Source: Stenotrophomonas indicatrix | GTDB taxonomy: Bacteria > Pseudomonadota > Gammaproteobacteria > Xanthomonadales > Xanthomonadaceae | DNA: 64,000 nt | Direction: 5' to 3' | Assembly: GCF_002750975.1 (NCBI RefSeq) | Contig: NZ_PEJS01000001.1 | Span: forward strand, 2,108,001 to 2,172,000 | Part shown: one piece after another, positions 25,836 to 36,100 of the stretch | Layout: every line of letters starts with the position of its first letter | Numbering within the stretch: the stretch's first letter is position 1 | Made by a program: the position numbers and the translations under genes | Notes under the pieces: generated by a model | The model's database searches: none | What the model saw: the letters and a program-made list of their open reading frames with translations, nothing else | Told to the model about the DNA's origin: nothing

Positions 25836-26612
25836 TCAATCGGGTTCGTTTTCATCGGCCACGGCCAGTGCCGCCAGCCGGTCGGGTTGCAGCAGCAGGA
25901 TTTCGCGCTGCTTCACCGCAATCACGCCATCATCGCTCAACCGCCGCAGCACGCGACTGGCCGTCTCCGGCGCCATCCGCAGATAATTGGCGATCTCGGT
26001 GCGGGCCATGGTCAGGTTGAAGCGGGTCGCGGAAAAACCACGCCGCGCGTAACGCGCCGACATATCCAGCAGGAACGCTGCCATCCGCTCCTCGGTGCGG
26101 TGGTTGGCCGCCAGCGTGGCGACCTTGCCGATCTCCGCGCTGAGCAGGCTGAACAGCTTGGCCTGCAGCCCTGGCATGCGGGTGGCCAGCAGGCTCAGCT
26201 TGGGGAACGAAATGCGGCACAGGTGCACCGTATCCAGTGCCACCGCATTGCAGGGGAAGCGCGAACCGTGAATCGCATTGAGCCCGATCACCTCGCCCGG
26301 CAGAGCAAAGCCCAGCACCTGCTCGTTGCCCTGGCTGTCGTCGACGAAGGTCTTGACCATGCCTGCGCGCACAGCGGCGATGGAATCGAAGGCCTCACCC
26401 GCACGGAAGATGTAATCACCCGCATGGAACGGCCCCACGTGGTCGACCAGCACATGCAGTTCGCCCAGCGCCGTCTTGTCATAGCCCTGCGACATGCATG
26501 CATCGGAGAAGGCACAGGTGCTGCAGAAATGCAGCGCGTCGCCATCATCGGCGGCGGCAGGATTCGGCGTGGTCCGGCCGGGCCGGGCCTGTGAGGGCGG
26601 AGTTGAAGACAT
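25836..26612 (-). CDS. FNR/ANR-type oxygen-sensing transcriptional regulator
   Basis: 258 residues from the ATG at 26612. Cys30, Cys33, Cys39 and Cys132 fall exactly ten residues after the four [4Fe-4S] ligands of E. coli FNR (20, 23, 29, 122). The cyclic-nucleotide-like beta-roll follows, and the HTH reads TEIANYLRMAPETASRVLRR, with the E-x2-SR signature that reads TTGAT half-sites. It should therefore be an oxygen-labile activator of anaerobic genes. FNR boxes occur before its own operon, the nar operon and the PAS/diflavin pair. It lies 11 bases after the HemN-like gene. Confidence 0.93.
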   Translation of the reverse strand: MSSTPPSQARPGRTTPNPAAADDGDALHFCSTCAFSDACMSQGYDKTALGELHVLVDHVGPFHAGDYIFRAGEAFDSIAAVRAGMVKTFVDDSQGNEQVLGFALPGEVIGLNAIHGSRFPCNAVALDTVHLCRISFPKLSLLATRMPGLQAKLFSLLSAEIGKVATLAANHRTEERMAAFLLDMSARYARRGFSATRFNLTMARTEIANYLRMAPETASRVLRRLSDDGVIAVKQREILLLQPDRLAALAVADENEPD

Positions 26613-26623
26613 CGGGACAGCAC

Positions 26624-27838
26624 TCAAGCGATGGCGGCCGCCGGCCGGAAACATGCGGCCATCATACGCCACAGCAACCGCCCTTCCTCGGCCAGGCGAA
26701 GCACGCGGCCGTCCCAGCGCGCCCAGCCCCGCGCGAGCAGCGGTGCGAGTGCAGGCAGGGTCTCGGCAAAGCATTCATCGAACGGAACATCATTGCGCCA
26801 TTCGAAGGCAGCAGCATCCAGCGCATGATCGCAGGCGATGCTCTGCGCGACCTCCGCAGCCAGCCGCTCCTCCTCCGACAGGATCAGGCCAGCGGCCACG
26901 CCCACATGCCCTGCCCGCAGGCGTGCCTGCCAGCGCTCCAGGTCATCCTCCGTCCGGCAGAACACCTCGCCAATCTGGCTGCACGCCGCCAGGCCGATGC
27001 CGATGAAATCGCTGCGATCGCGGCGGGGCACGCCTGCCAGATCGCAATGACGCTGGCCGTCACCCGGGCCGTTCGGGTCCGGCAGGTCCCCGCGTTGGTA
27101 ATGGTCGCCGCCGATACCCACATAGCCTGCCTCGCGCAGCAATCGCCATGCCTGCAGCCAGCGTTCCGATGAGGGATGCTCTGGCAGCGCACACGGCGCC
27201 GGCAACAGCACGCGTTCGGGCGCATCTGCCAGCACGGTCTGCAGGCGCCCGATGAATCCGGCATCCTCCGCAGCGGGCACACGCAGCTGGTAGTAGCGGG
27301 CAGTGAAGCCGGCGTCGCGCGCCTGCGCCAGCACTGCCGGGCCAGGCGCATCGGCGCGGTCGATCACGTTCAGTCGCGTGCAACCCACTGCACGTAGTTG
27401 TGCAGGCGACAAGCCGCTGCCGGCATCCAGCCGTGCCTCCACCTGCGGCCGGGCCACGGTGCGCAGGTACTGCGGCACCGCATCCAGCAGCTGCCCCAGC
27501 AGAACCGGCGGCAGTGCCTCGGCCAGACCCAGCTGCAGCACCATCGCCACTACCTCGCGGTCCTCGGCCAAGGCATCTGCCTGCAGGCGCAACGCGGCCA
27601 GCAATGTGTCGAGATAGCGTTCGGCCGACACATCGGTCCCCATGCGCCCGGTCTGGAAGCCCAGCGTCAGGCCACGTGGAATCAGGTGCTCGTTGCTGGC
27701 CTGCACGGCAGTACGCCAGCCGCTTTCACCGAAGCCGGCACTGAAATGGCCGGCCGGTGGAAACAGCACATGGCGCGGCTGCCGCAGCAATGCGGCCTGC
27801 AGCGCTGTGTCCTCGCTCGCATCAACGTGGAAGCTCAT
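26624..27838 (-). CDS. HemN-like protein lacking the radical-SAM cysteine motif
   Basis: 404 residues from the ATG at 27838 (GAGG eight bases upstream; another ATG three codons earlier). The C-terminal two thirds are plainly HemN-like: RSDFIGIGLAACSQIGEVFC, AAGLILSEEERLAAEVAQSI, FDECFAETLPALAPLLARGW and RLLWRMMAACF. In the N-terminal barrel, where oxygen-independent coproporphyrinogen oxidase has the C-x3-C-x2-C cluster site, this protein reads GLTLGFQTGRMGTDVSAERY, with no cysteine. It cannot bind the usual [4Fe-4S]/SAM site and is probably not an active coproporphyrinogen dehydrogenase. Placed between narK and fnr behind an FNR box, it may be a heme-binding or regulatory relative (inference). 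Confidence 0.85.
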   Translation of the reverse strand: MSFHVDASEDTALQAALLRQPRHVLFPPAGHFSAGFGESGWRTAVQASNEHLIPRGLTLGFQTGRMGTDVSAERYLDTLLAALRLQADALAEDREVVAMVLQLGLAEALPPVLLGQLLDAVPQYLRTVARPQVEARLDAGSGLSPAQLRAVGCTRLNVIDRADAPGPAVLAQARDAGFTARYYQLRVPAAEDAGFIGRLQTVLADAPERVLLPAPCALPEHPSSERWLQAWRLLREAGYVGIGGDHYQRGDLPDPNGPGDGQRHCDLAGVPRRDRSDFIGIGLAACSQIGEVFCRTEDDLERWQARLRAGHVGVAAGLILSEEERLAAEVAQSIACDHALDAAAFEWRNDVPFDECFAETLPALAPLLARGWARWDGRVLRLAEEGRLLWRMMAACFRPAAAIA

Positions 27839-27873
27839 GGCTGTCATCCTCGCGCGATCCTCTTCGCGTAGCC

Positions 27874-27887
27874 CTGATTGAAATCAA
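27874..27887 (-). promoter_or_regulatory. FNR-type box upstream of the HemN-like/fnr/mod genes
   Basis: On the minus strand TTGATTTCAATCAG, nine of ten conserved positions of the FNR consensus. It lies 36 bases before the HemN-like ATG, where it could activate from close by or repress. With FNR encoded in the same apparent operon, this suggests autoregulation. Confidence 0.5.
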
Positions 27888-27904
27888 GCGTGACGTATTG
27901 CGCT

Positions 27905-27932
27905 GAGGTGCCGGCCAGCGGCCGGCACTGCC
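27905..27932. repeat. Single SMAG-type palindrome
   Basis: GAGGTGCCGGCCAGCGGCCGGC followed by ACTGCC, a single SMAG stem whose outer GTAG end is degenerate. It lies immediately 3' of narK and may end its transcript. Confidence 0.65.
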
Positions 27933-27934
27933 AT

Positions 27935-29266
27935 TCACGTGCCGCGTGCCCGTTCCGCGGCAGCCGCATCGATGGCCTCCGGCAGATCGGTCTCCCGATC
28001 GATCTGCGGGAAGTGTCGACGCTCCATCCGGCGGATCGCGAAGTGCATCCACGCCAGGGCAGCGGACACCACCACGAACAGCAACATGAAGCAGCTGCTC
28101 CAGATGCCCAGGACATCGTTCAGCGCACCGAACACGATCGGCAGGATGAAGCCACCCAGGCCGCCAATCATGCCCACCACACCGCCCACCGCACCCACGT
28201 GCCTGGGGTAATACACCGGGATGTGCTTGTAGACCGCAGCCTTGCCCAGCGACATGAAGAAGCCCAGTACGAACACCAGCACGGTGAACATCACCACGCC
28301 GATGGCCAGGTGGAATTGGATCGGGCCATGGATGCCCTTCACCACGTACTCGGTATCGGGGTAGGCCAGCAGGAAGGTGCAGATGGCCGACACACTGAAC
28401 GTCCAGTACATCACCCGGCGCGCCCCCATCCTGTCGGACATCCAACCGCCCACCACGCGGAACAGGCTGGCCGGAATCGAATAGCAGGCTGCCAGCATGC
28501 CGGCGGTGCCGACGTCCATGCCGTACGCCCCCACCAGGTAATGCGGCAGCCACAACGCCAGTGCCACAAAACCACCAAACACAAAGAAGTAGTACAACGA
28601 GAACCGCCACACCTGCAGGTTCCTCAGCGGAGCCATCTGCTCGGAGAACGGCACCGGCTTCACCCCGTCACGGCGGCGCTGTTCCAGCGACGGGTCTTCC
28701 TTGCTGAACAGGAAGAACAGCACGGCGGTGACCGCCAGCGCGACCGCCCACACCTTGGCCACCATGGTCCAGCCCGCGGCCACCATCACCAAAGGCGCCA
28801 GCAGCTTGGTCACCGCCGAGCCGATGTTGCCGGCGCCGAAGATGCCCAGGGCGGTGCCCTGCCTGCTGGCCGGGAAGAACCTGGACACATAGGCCACGCC
28901 CACCGAAAAGTTGCCACCGGCAATACCCACGCACAGCGCGGCGAACAGGAACTGGGGGTAGGTGTGGGCATAGGTCAGCATCCAGGTAGCCACTGCGCCG
29001 CACAGCATCACCAGCACCATCACCTTGCGGCCGCCGAACTGGTCGGACCATATGCCGAGGAACACGCGGCTGACCGAGCCGGTCAGCACCGGGGTGGCGA
29101 TCAGCAGGCCGAACTGGGTGTCGGTCAATCCCAGCTGCTCGCTGATCTGGATACCGATGATGGAAAAGATCATCCACACCGCAAAGCACACGGTGAAGGC
29201 GAATGTGCTCAGCCACAGCGCACGCTGCTGCTGCCCGGCACTGGCGGGGGCAAGGGCCTGGTTCAT
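27935..29266 (-). CDS. narK: Nitrate/nitrite MFS transporter NarK (copy 1)
   Basis: 443 residues, 12 predicted helices. NarK/NNP signatures are GGNFSVGVAYVSRFFPASRQ with GTALGIFGAGNIGSA (first Gly-rich nitrate signature) and GKAAVYKHIPVYYPRHVGAV with GGVVGMIGGLGGF (second). Arg residues in helices 2 and 8 expected for nitrate binding fall in SRVFLG and SLFRVVGG. It imports nitrate or exchanges nitrate for nitrite. The paired narK far end of the cluster suggests one proton symporter and one antiporter. It lies 24 bases after the parvulin gene, in the nar operon direction. Confidence 0.95.
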   Translation of the reverse strand: MNQALAPASAGQQQRALWLSTFAFTVCFAVWMIFSIIGIQISEQLGLTDTQFGLLIATPVLTGSVSRVFLGIWSDQFGGRKVMVLVMLCGAVATWMLTYAHTYPQFLFAALCVGIAGGNFSVGVAYVSRFFPASRQGTALGIFGAGNIGSAVTKLLAPLVMVAAGWTMVAKVWAVALAVTAVLFFLFSKEDPSLEQRRRDGVKPVPFSEQMAPLRNLQVWRFSLYYFFVFGGFVALALWLPHYLVGAYGMDVGTAGMLAACYSIPASLFRVVGGWMSDRMGARRVMYWTFSVSAICTFLLAYPDTEYVVKGIHGPIQFHLAIGVVMFTVLVFVLGFFMSLGKAAVYKHIPVYYPRHVGAVGGVVGMIGGLGGFILPIVFGALNDVLGIWSSCFMLLFVVVSAALAWMHFAIRRMERRHFPQIDRETDLPEAIDAAAAERARGT

Positions 29267-29290
29267 GCAATCTCCTTCCTCAAGAGTGGG

Positions 29291-30190
29291 TCAGCCGACC
29301 TCGGCTTCGGCTTCGATCTCATCCAGTCCGCGCACCGGGTAGCGCTCCTGCAGCTGCAGCAGGTACGCCTGCACCTCGCGTTGGCGCACCTGCAGCTCCA
29401 GGTAGTCCCGGATCTGTGGCAGCACTGCGTCGAACGGCAGCGGCTGCCCCTCCTCGCGCCCATCGATGCTGACCACGTGGTAGCCCCAGCGTGATTCCAC
29501 CGGGAAGCCAGCCAGGCCCTCGCGCAGGCGGAACACCTGGCGATCGAACTCCGGCGTGGTCTGCCCACGCTGCAGCCAGCCCAGGTCACCGCCGTCACTG
29601 CTGGACGGGCAGCGCGAATGACGCAGGGCGAAGTCGGCGAACAGGTGCGGCGCTGCTTTCAGTTCATTGGCCAGACGCTCGCCCTCGGTGCGTGCGGCCA
29701 GCCGCCCGGCCACATCATCGGCCGGCGCGGCCAGCAGGATATGGCGCAGCCGTACCCGATCCGGTGAGCGGAATCGCTCCGGGTTCTGCTCGAAGTAGCG
29801 TTGGCAGTCCTCGTCGGTCGGCACGCGGTCTTCGATCGCGTCTTCCAGCAGTTGCTGGATCAGCACTTCCTCATCGCTGACCCGGCCGCCTGCCGGCGCC
29901 AGCAGGCCCAGGCGCTGCGCTTCCAACCGCAGCAGTTCACGCACCACCAGTGCGCGCGCCGCCTCGGCACGCGACTGTTCCGGGCGCAGTGCCCGATGGT
30001 GCTGCATCTCGCGGGCGATGTCGGCCTCGCTTATCGCCGTGTCCTCCACGAACAACCGGCACGGTGCCGGTTGCCCGAGCGAGCGCGGCCCCTCCCCTGC
30101 CCCGTCATGCTGGTGCTGGTGGGCCTCGGCCGGAACCGCCTGGGCGGAATCGATCACAGTGATCGGCAGGAACTTCGGCAGGTTGCCCAT
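29291..30190 (-). CDS. Parvulin-type peptidyl-prolyl isomerase of the nar operon
   Basis: 299 residues. The N-terminal ~130 residues are a helical SurA/NifM-like region, and the parvulin core at about 150-250 has RVRLRHILLA, FADFALRHSRCPSSSDGGDL with GWLQRGQTTPEFD, and WGYHVVSIDGR. No signal peptide is visible (MGNLPKFLPITVIDSAQAV), so it probably acts in the cytoplasm. A parvulin directly after narI is a recurrent arrangement in proteobacterial narGHJI operons, where it is thought to help mature the reductase. Three bases separate it from narI. Confidence 0.9.
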   Translation of the reverse strand: MGNLPKFLPITVIDSAQAVPAEAHQHQHDGAGEGPRSLGQPAPCRLFVEDTAISEADIAREMQHHRALRPEQSRAEAARALVVRELLRLEAQRLGLLAPAGGRVSDEEVLIQQLLEDAIEDRVPTDEDCQRYFEQNPERFRSPDRVRLRHILLAAPADDVAGRLAARTEGERLANELKAAPHLFADFALRHSRCPSSSDGGDLGWLQRGQTTPEFDRQVFRLREGLAGFPVESRWGYHVVSIDGREEGQPLPFDAVLPQIRDYLELQVRQREVQAYLLQLQERYPVRGLDEIEAEAEVG

Positions 30191-30193
30191 GGC

Positions 30194-30901
30194 TTACTCC
30201 CGCGGTCCGTAGCGCAGCGCCGCCTGGCGACGGCGCACCACCTGGTACGGCCGCCACAGATAGCTGACCGGAATGCTCCACACATGCACCAGCCGGGTGA
30301 AGGGCGCGATCAGGAACAGGGTCAGGCCCAGGAAGATATGCATCTTGTAGACCCAGCTGACGCCCTCGATGTAGTCAGCAGCACCGGCACGGAAGGTCAC
30401 GATGTGCTGCGCCCATTCGGCCAGCTGCACCATCACCCCACCGTCCAGATGCCCGGACGATATGCGGATGCTGTACAGGCCAAGACAGAGCTGGGCGAAC
30501 AGCAGCACCAGCACCAGGGTGTCACCGAAGCTGCCGGTGGCGCGCACGCGGGCATTGGTCAGGCGACGCACCAGCAGGATGCTGATGCCGATGAAGCACA
30601 GCGCACCGAACACGCCGCCCACCACCATCGCCAGCATCTGCTTCTGTGAGGAGGTGATGAAGTGCTCATACACCGCGTGCGGGGTCAGCAGGCCGACCAG
30701 ATGGCCGCCAAGGATGGCGAGGATACCGATGTGGAAGCAGTTGCTGCCGATCCGCATGCCCTTGTCCGACAGCATCTGGCTGGAACCGGTGCGCCAGGTG
30801 TACATGGCCTTGTCATAGCGCGCCCAGCTGCCGATCAGCAGCACCGCCACGGCAATGTACGGGTAGTACTGGAAGGCAAATTGATGCAGGTAGTAGTTCA
30901 T
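30194..30901 (-). CDS. narI: Respiratory nitrate reductase gamma subunit (cytochrome b) NarI
   Basis: 235 residues with five helices. NarI landmarks include FQYYPYIAVAVLLIGSWARY at the start and GSNCFHIGILAILGGHLVGL, with heme-ligand histidines, and GVSWVYKMHIFLGLTLFLIA with the C-terminal ones. It anchors NarGH to the inner membrane and takes electrons from quinol through two b hemes. The ATG overlaps the narJ stop by four bases. Confidence 0.97.
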   Translation of the reverse strand: MNYYLHQFAFQYYPYIAVAVLLIGSWARYDKAMYTWRTGSSQMLSDKGMRIGSNCFHIGILAILGGHLVGLLTPHAVYEHFITSSQKQMLAMVVGGVFGALCFIGISILLVRRLTNARVRATGSFGDTLVLVLLFAQLCLGLYSIRISSGHLDGGVMVQLAEWAQHIVTFRAGAADYIEGVSWVYKMHIFLGLTLFLIAPFTRLVHVWSIPVSYLWRPYQVVRRRQAALRYGPRE

Positions 30902-31581
30902 GGCTGGACCTCACGATGCACAGGACGGGCCGGCGAGCGCGTCGGTGGCTTGCAGTCTTCAGCGGGCGCTTCGGCACCGAAACGCACCGCTTCCTCTTCC
31001 CACAACCGGTCCATCGCCTCGGCCGTATCGTCGCGGGGTTCCTCACTGGCGCGTTGCCGCAGCGCCTCCAGGTTGACCTTGCCGTCACCAGCTTCCACGA
31101 GGATCTCCAGCAGCGGCACGTGCGGCAGCTCACGCTCGGCGGCGCGCGCGGCCAGCATCCCGGCGATGTGTCCGATATGGTGCAGCCACTCGCGCGCTTC
31201 GGTCTCCGGCTGGTGGGCCAGGAACTCCAGCAGCAGCGGCAGGTAGTCCGGCAGCTCACGGGCATCCAGTTCGAAGCCGTTGCGGCGGTAGGTCTCCACC
31301 AGGTCCACCATGGCCTGGCCACGGTCACGCGATTCGCCGTGGATGTGTTCAAACAGCAGCAGGCTCATCGAGCGGCCGCGGTCGAAGGTCGCCAGCCAGG
31401 CGGCCTGCGCATCCAACGGATCGCTGTCCAGCAACTGCTGTACGAAACCACGCAACTGCCTGCGCCGCGCCGGTGTCAGTGCCGCCTCATCGCACGCCGC
31501 CAGCAGTTCCTCACCGTGCTGCCACAGTTCGTCGCGGGGGTAGTCCAGCAGCACCCCCACCAGCTTCAGTACGCTCATCAC
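30898..31581 (-). CDS. narJ: Nitrate reductase assembly chaperone NarJ
   Basis: 227 residues of all-helical TorD/NarJ type: LKLVGVLLDYPRDELW, YVETYRRNGFELDARELPDY-like region (VDLVETYRRNGFELDARELP), DYLPLLLEFLA. It holds apo-NarGH for MoCo insertion in the cytoplasm. It overlaps both neighbours by four bases. Confidence 0.95.
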   Translation of the reverse strand: MMSVLKLVGVLLDYPRDELWQHGEELLAACDEAALTPARRRQLRGFVQQLLDSDPLDAQAAWLATFDRGRSMSLLLFEHIHGESRDRGQAMVDLVETYRRNGFELDARELPDYLPLLLEFLAHQPETEAREWLHHIGHIAGMLAARAAERELPHVPLLEILVEAGDGKVNLEALRQRASEEPRDDTAEAMDRLWEEEAVRFGAEAPAEDCKPPTRSPARPVHREVQP

Positions 31582-33125
31582 ACCACCTCCTTGCGGCGGT
31601 GGTTCGGGCCGTTGTTCACCACGAAGCTGGTGCTCTTGCGCTGCCCGAACAGGTCGGCCGGGCTGTCGCCGTTGCAGCCGTTGCCGAATGTGAAACCGCA
31701 GCCGCCGCGCTCGCCGAAGGCATCGTTGGCGTACTCTCGGTGTGCGGTCGGAATCACGAAACGGTCCTCGTAGTTGGCAATGGCCAGGTAGCGGTACATC
31801 TCTTCAACCTGGGCCACGGTCAGCCCGGTCTGGTCCAGCACCGCCGTGTCTTCCACGCCGTCCACGTTCTTGGCCCGGCGCCAGGCGCGCATCGCCATCA
31901 GGCGTTCCAGCGCACGCACCACCGGCGCCTCGTCACCGGCTGTCAGCATGTTGGCCAGGTAGCGCACCGGAATGCGCAGCGAGGCCACGTCCGGCAGCTC
32001 GCCACTCATGCCGATGCGGCCCCGCTCGGCCGCCGACTGGATCGGCGACAGCGGCGGTACGTACCAGACCATCGGCAGCGTGCGGTACTCCGGGTGCAGC
32101 GGCAGCGCCAGCTTCCAGTCGATCGCCAGCTTGTACACCGGCGACTGCTTGGCCGATTCCAGCCAGCTGTCCGGAATGCCTTCGGCGCGCGCAGCAGCAA
32201 TCACCGCCGGATCATGCGGGTCCAGGAAAATATCCAGGTGGGCCTGGTACAGATCCTTTTCGGCAGCTACCGACGCGGCCTCGGCAATGCGGTCGGCGTC
32301 GTACAGCATCACGCCCAGGTAGCGGATGCGGCCGACACAGGTTTCCGAACATACCGTCGGCTCGCCCATCTCGATGCGCGGGTAGCAGAAGATGCACTTC
32401 TCCGACTTGCCGCTCTTCCAGTTGTAATAGATCTTCTTGTATGGGCACGCCGACACGCACATGCGCCAGCCGCGGCACTTGTCCTGGTCGATCAGCACGA
32501 TGCCATCTTCCTCGCGCTTGTAGATCGCGCCCGACGGGCACGCCGACACGCACGCCGGGTTCAGGCAGTGCTCGCACAGGCGCGGCAGGTACATCATGAA
32601 GGTCTTTTCGAAGGCGCCGTAGATCTCCTTCTGCACTTCATTGAAGTTGTAGTCGCGCGAGCGCTTGCTGAATTCCGAGCCCAGGATCTCCTCCCAGTTC
32701 GGGCCCCATTCGATCTTCTGCATGCGCTCGCCACTGATCAGCGAGCGCGGCCTTGCGGTCGGCTGGTGCTGGCTGTCCTTGGCGGTGTGCAGGTTCTGGT
32801 AGTCGAAATCGAACGGCTCGTAGTAGTCGTCGATCTGCGGCAGGTCCGGGTTGGCGAAGATCTTGGCCAGCATCCGCCAGCGACCACCGGCGCGCGGCAC
32901 CAGCTTGCCGCTGCCGGTGCGCACCCAGCCACCATTCCACTTCTCCTGGTTTTCCCATTCCTTCGGGTAGCCGATGCCCGGCTTGGTTTCCACGTTGTTG
33001 AACCAGGCATACTCGACGCCCTCGCGCGAGGTCCACACGTTCTTGCAGGTGATCGAGCAGGTGTGGCAGCCGATGCACTTGTCCAGGTTCAATACCATCG
33101 CGATCTGTGCACGGACCTTCATCAC
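31578..33125 (-). CDS. narH: Respiratory nitrate reductase beta subunit NarH
   Basis: 515 residues. Four iron-sulfur binding groups are visible: CIGCHTCSITCKNVW near the N-terminus, CEHCLNPACVSACPSGAIY, CRGWRMCVSACPYKKIYY, and CIFCYPRIEMGEPTVCSETC. In the third group a Trp replaces one cysteine, the known mark of the [3Fe-4S] centre in NarH. It relays electrons from NarI to NarG. Overlap with narG is four bases. Confidence 0.98.
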   Translation of the reverse strand: MMKVRAQIAMVLNLDKCIGCHTCSITCKNVWTSREGVEYAWFNNVETKPGIGYPKEWENQEKWNGGWVRTGSGKLVPRAGGRWRMLAKIFANPDLPQIDDYYEPFDFDYQNLHTAKDSQHQPTARPRSLISGERMQKIEWGPNWEEILGSEFSKRSRDYNFNEVQKEIYGAFEKTFMMYLPRLCEHCLNPACVSACPSGAIYKREEDGIVLIDQDKCRGWRMCVSACPYKKIYYNWKSGKSEKCIFCYPRIEMGEPTVCSETCVGRIRYLGVMLYDADRIAEAASVAAEKDLYQAHLDIFLDPHDPAVIAAARAEGIPDSWLESAKQSPVYKLAIDWKLALPLHPEYRTLPMVWYVPPLSPIQSAAERGRIGMSGELPDVASLRIPVRYLANMLTAGDEAPVVRALERLMAMRAWRRAKNVDGVEDTAVLDQTGLTVAQVEEMYRYLAIANYEDRFVIPTAHREYANDAFGERGGCGFTFGNGCNGDSPADLFGQRKSTSFVVNNGPNHRRKEVV

Positions 33126-36100
33126 ACTACCTCCTTGCTGGCCGATGCCGAGGCACCAGCGGGCTGTTCATCGTCCAGCCAATCCACCTTGTCCATCTTG
33201 CGCACGATCACGAACTCGTCGCGATTGGTACCGCAGGTGCCGTAGTAGTTGAAACCGTAGGCAAGCTGCGCGTAGCCACCGATCATGTGGGTCGGCTTGA
33301 GCACGATGCGGGTCACCGAGTTGTGGATGCCGCCGCGGGTGCCGGAGATCTCCGAACCCGGCACGTTGATGATGCGTTCCTGGGCGTGGTACATCATTGC
33401 CATGCCCGGCATCACCCGCTGGCTGACCACCGCTCGCGCGGCGATCGCACCGTTGACGTTGAACAGCTCGATCCAGTCGTTGTCGACGATGCCGGCACTG
33501 CGCGCATCGTCCTCGCTGAGCCACACGATCGGGCCACCGCGCGACAGCGTCTGCATGATCAGGTTGTCGCTGTAGGTGCTGTGGATGCCCCACTTCTGGT
33601 GCGGGGTGATCCAGTTCAGCACGATCTCCTTGTTGCCGTTCGAACGCTGGTTGAGCAGCGGCTCAATGGTGCGGGTATTGACCGGTGGCCGGTAGCTCAT
33701 GAAGGCCTCGCCGAAGTCGATCATCCACTCATGGTCCTGGTAGAACTGCTGGCGGCCGGTCACCGTGCGCCACGGAATCAGCTCGTGCACATTGGTGTAG
33801 CCCGCGTTGTAGCTGACGTTGTCGTCTTCCAGCCCGGACCAGATCGGCGAAGAGATGATCTTGCGCGGCTGCGCCTGGATGTCACGGAAGCGGATCGCCT
33901 CGTGCTCCTTGCCCACCGCCAGATGGGTGTGCTCGCGGCCGGTGAAACCGCCCAGCGACTCCCACGCCTTCACTGCGACATGGCCGTTGGTCTCCGGGGC
34001 AAGGTGCAGGATCACTTCGGCCGCATCGATCGCTGTCGAGATGGCCGGCCGGCCCTGGCTGACCCCCTCCTCGCGCACGGTATGGTTCAGCTTGCCCAGG
34101 AATTCCACCTCATGCTTCGTATCCCAGTTCATGCCCTTGCCGCCATTGCCGTGCTTGTCCAGCAACGGGCCCAGCGAGGTGAACTTGCGATACAGGTTCG
34201 GGTAATCGCGCTCCACCACCGTCATCGACGGCATGGTCTGGCCGGGGATGGCCTCGCACTCGCCCTTCTTCCAGTCGGCCACGCCGAACGGCATGCCCAG
34301 CTCGTTGGGGGTGTCGTGCAGGGTCGGCACCAGCACCAGGTCCTTCTCCACGCCCAGCACGCCGGGCGCCATCTCGCTCACGGTGCGCGCCACCTCCTTG
34401 AAGATGTCCCAGTCACTGCGCGATTCCCACGCCGGGTCCACCGCCTTCGACAGCGGGTGGATGAACGGGTGCATGTCCGAGGTATTGAGATCGTCCTTCT
34501 CGTACCAGGTGGCGGTGGGCAGCACGATGTCCGAGTACAGCGCGGTGGTGCACATGCGGAAGTCCAGCGTCACCAGCAGATCCAGCTTGCCTTCCGGCGC
34601 CTCGTCGCGCCACTTCACCTCCTCCGGCTTCACTGCGCCCATCTCGCCCAGGTCCTTGCCCTGCAGGCCGTGGCGGGTCCCCAGCAGGTGCCGCAGCATG
34701 TACTCATGGCCCTTGCCCGAAGAGCCCAGCAGGTTCGAGCGCCAGATGAACATCATCCGCGGGTGGTTCTGGCTGGCATCCGGGTCGGCGAAGGCGAAGT
34801 CCAGCGAACCGTCCTTGAACTTGCCCAGTGCGTAGTCGGCAGGTGCCACGCCCGCCGCTTCGGCTTCGCGCACCAGCTGCAGTGGGTTGCGGTCCAGCTG
34901 CGGCGCACTTGGCAGCCAGCCCATGCGCACCGCGCGCAGGTTCAGGTCGGCCAGGCTGCCGCTGTACTTGCTGGCGTCGGCCAGCGGTGACAGCAGTTCG
35001 TCCACCTGCAGCTTCTCGTAACGCCACTGCCCGGTGTTGAAGTAGAAGAACGACGTACCGTTCATATGGCGCGGCGGCTTGCTCCAGTCCAGGCCGAACG
35101 CCAGCGGCTGCCAGCCGGTCTGCGGGCGCAGCTTTTCCTGGCCCACGTAGTGCGCCCAGCCGCCGCCGGTCTGGCCCACGCAACCGCACATGATCAGCAT
35201 GTTGATCAGGCCGCGGTAGTTCATGTCGTTGTGGAACCAGTGGTTCATGCCGGCACCGACGATGATCATCGAGCGGCCATGGGTCTTGTCGGCGGTACGC
35301 GCGAACTCGCGGGCGATCTCGATCACTTCCCCGCGCGACACGCCGGTGATGCGTTCCTGCCAGGCGGGCGTGCCCGGCACGTTCTCATCGAAGCTCCTGG
35401 CGACGTTGGCGCCGCCGAAACCGCGGTCCACGCCGTACTGCGCAAGCAGCAGGTCATACACCGTCGCCACCAGCGTCTGGCTGCCATCATCCAGCGCCAG
35501 GCGACGTACCGGAATGTTGCGATCCAGTACTTCCTCGGCCGGGGCGGCGGTCCAGCCGTCACTTTCGATGCCACCGAAATACGGGAAGCTGACCGCCTCG
35601 ATGCCATCGTTGGCCTCGGACAGGCTCAGGCGCAGGCGCGTCTCCGCACCGTTGCTGGCCTTCTCCTCGATGTTCCAGCGCCCCTTCTCACCCCAGCGGA
35701 AACCGATCGAACCGTTCGGCACCACGATCTGGCCACTGGTCTCGTCGTAAGCGAGGGTCTTCCAGTCCGGGTTGTTGGCTTCGCCCAACCCTCCCAGCTC
35801 ACTGGCACGCAGGAAACGGCCGGCCACCAGGCGGCCATCGGCGCGGCGCTCCAGGCGCACCAGCATCGGCATGTCCGAGTACTGGCGGCAGTAGTCCTGG
35901 AAGTACTGCGACGGCGAATCCACATGGAACTCGCGCAGGATCACGTGGCCGAAGGCGAACGCCAACGCGGCGTCGGTGCCCTGCTTGGGGTGCAGCCAAT
36001 GATCGGTCAGCTTGGCCAGCTCGGAATAGTCCGGGCAGATCGAGACCGTCTTGGTGCCGTTGTAGCGGGCCTCGGTGAAGAAGTGCGCATCCGGCGTGCG

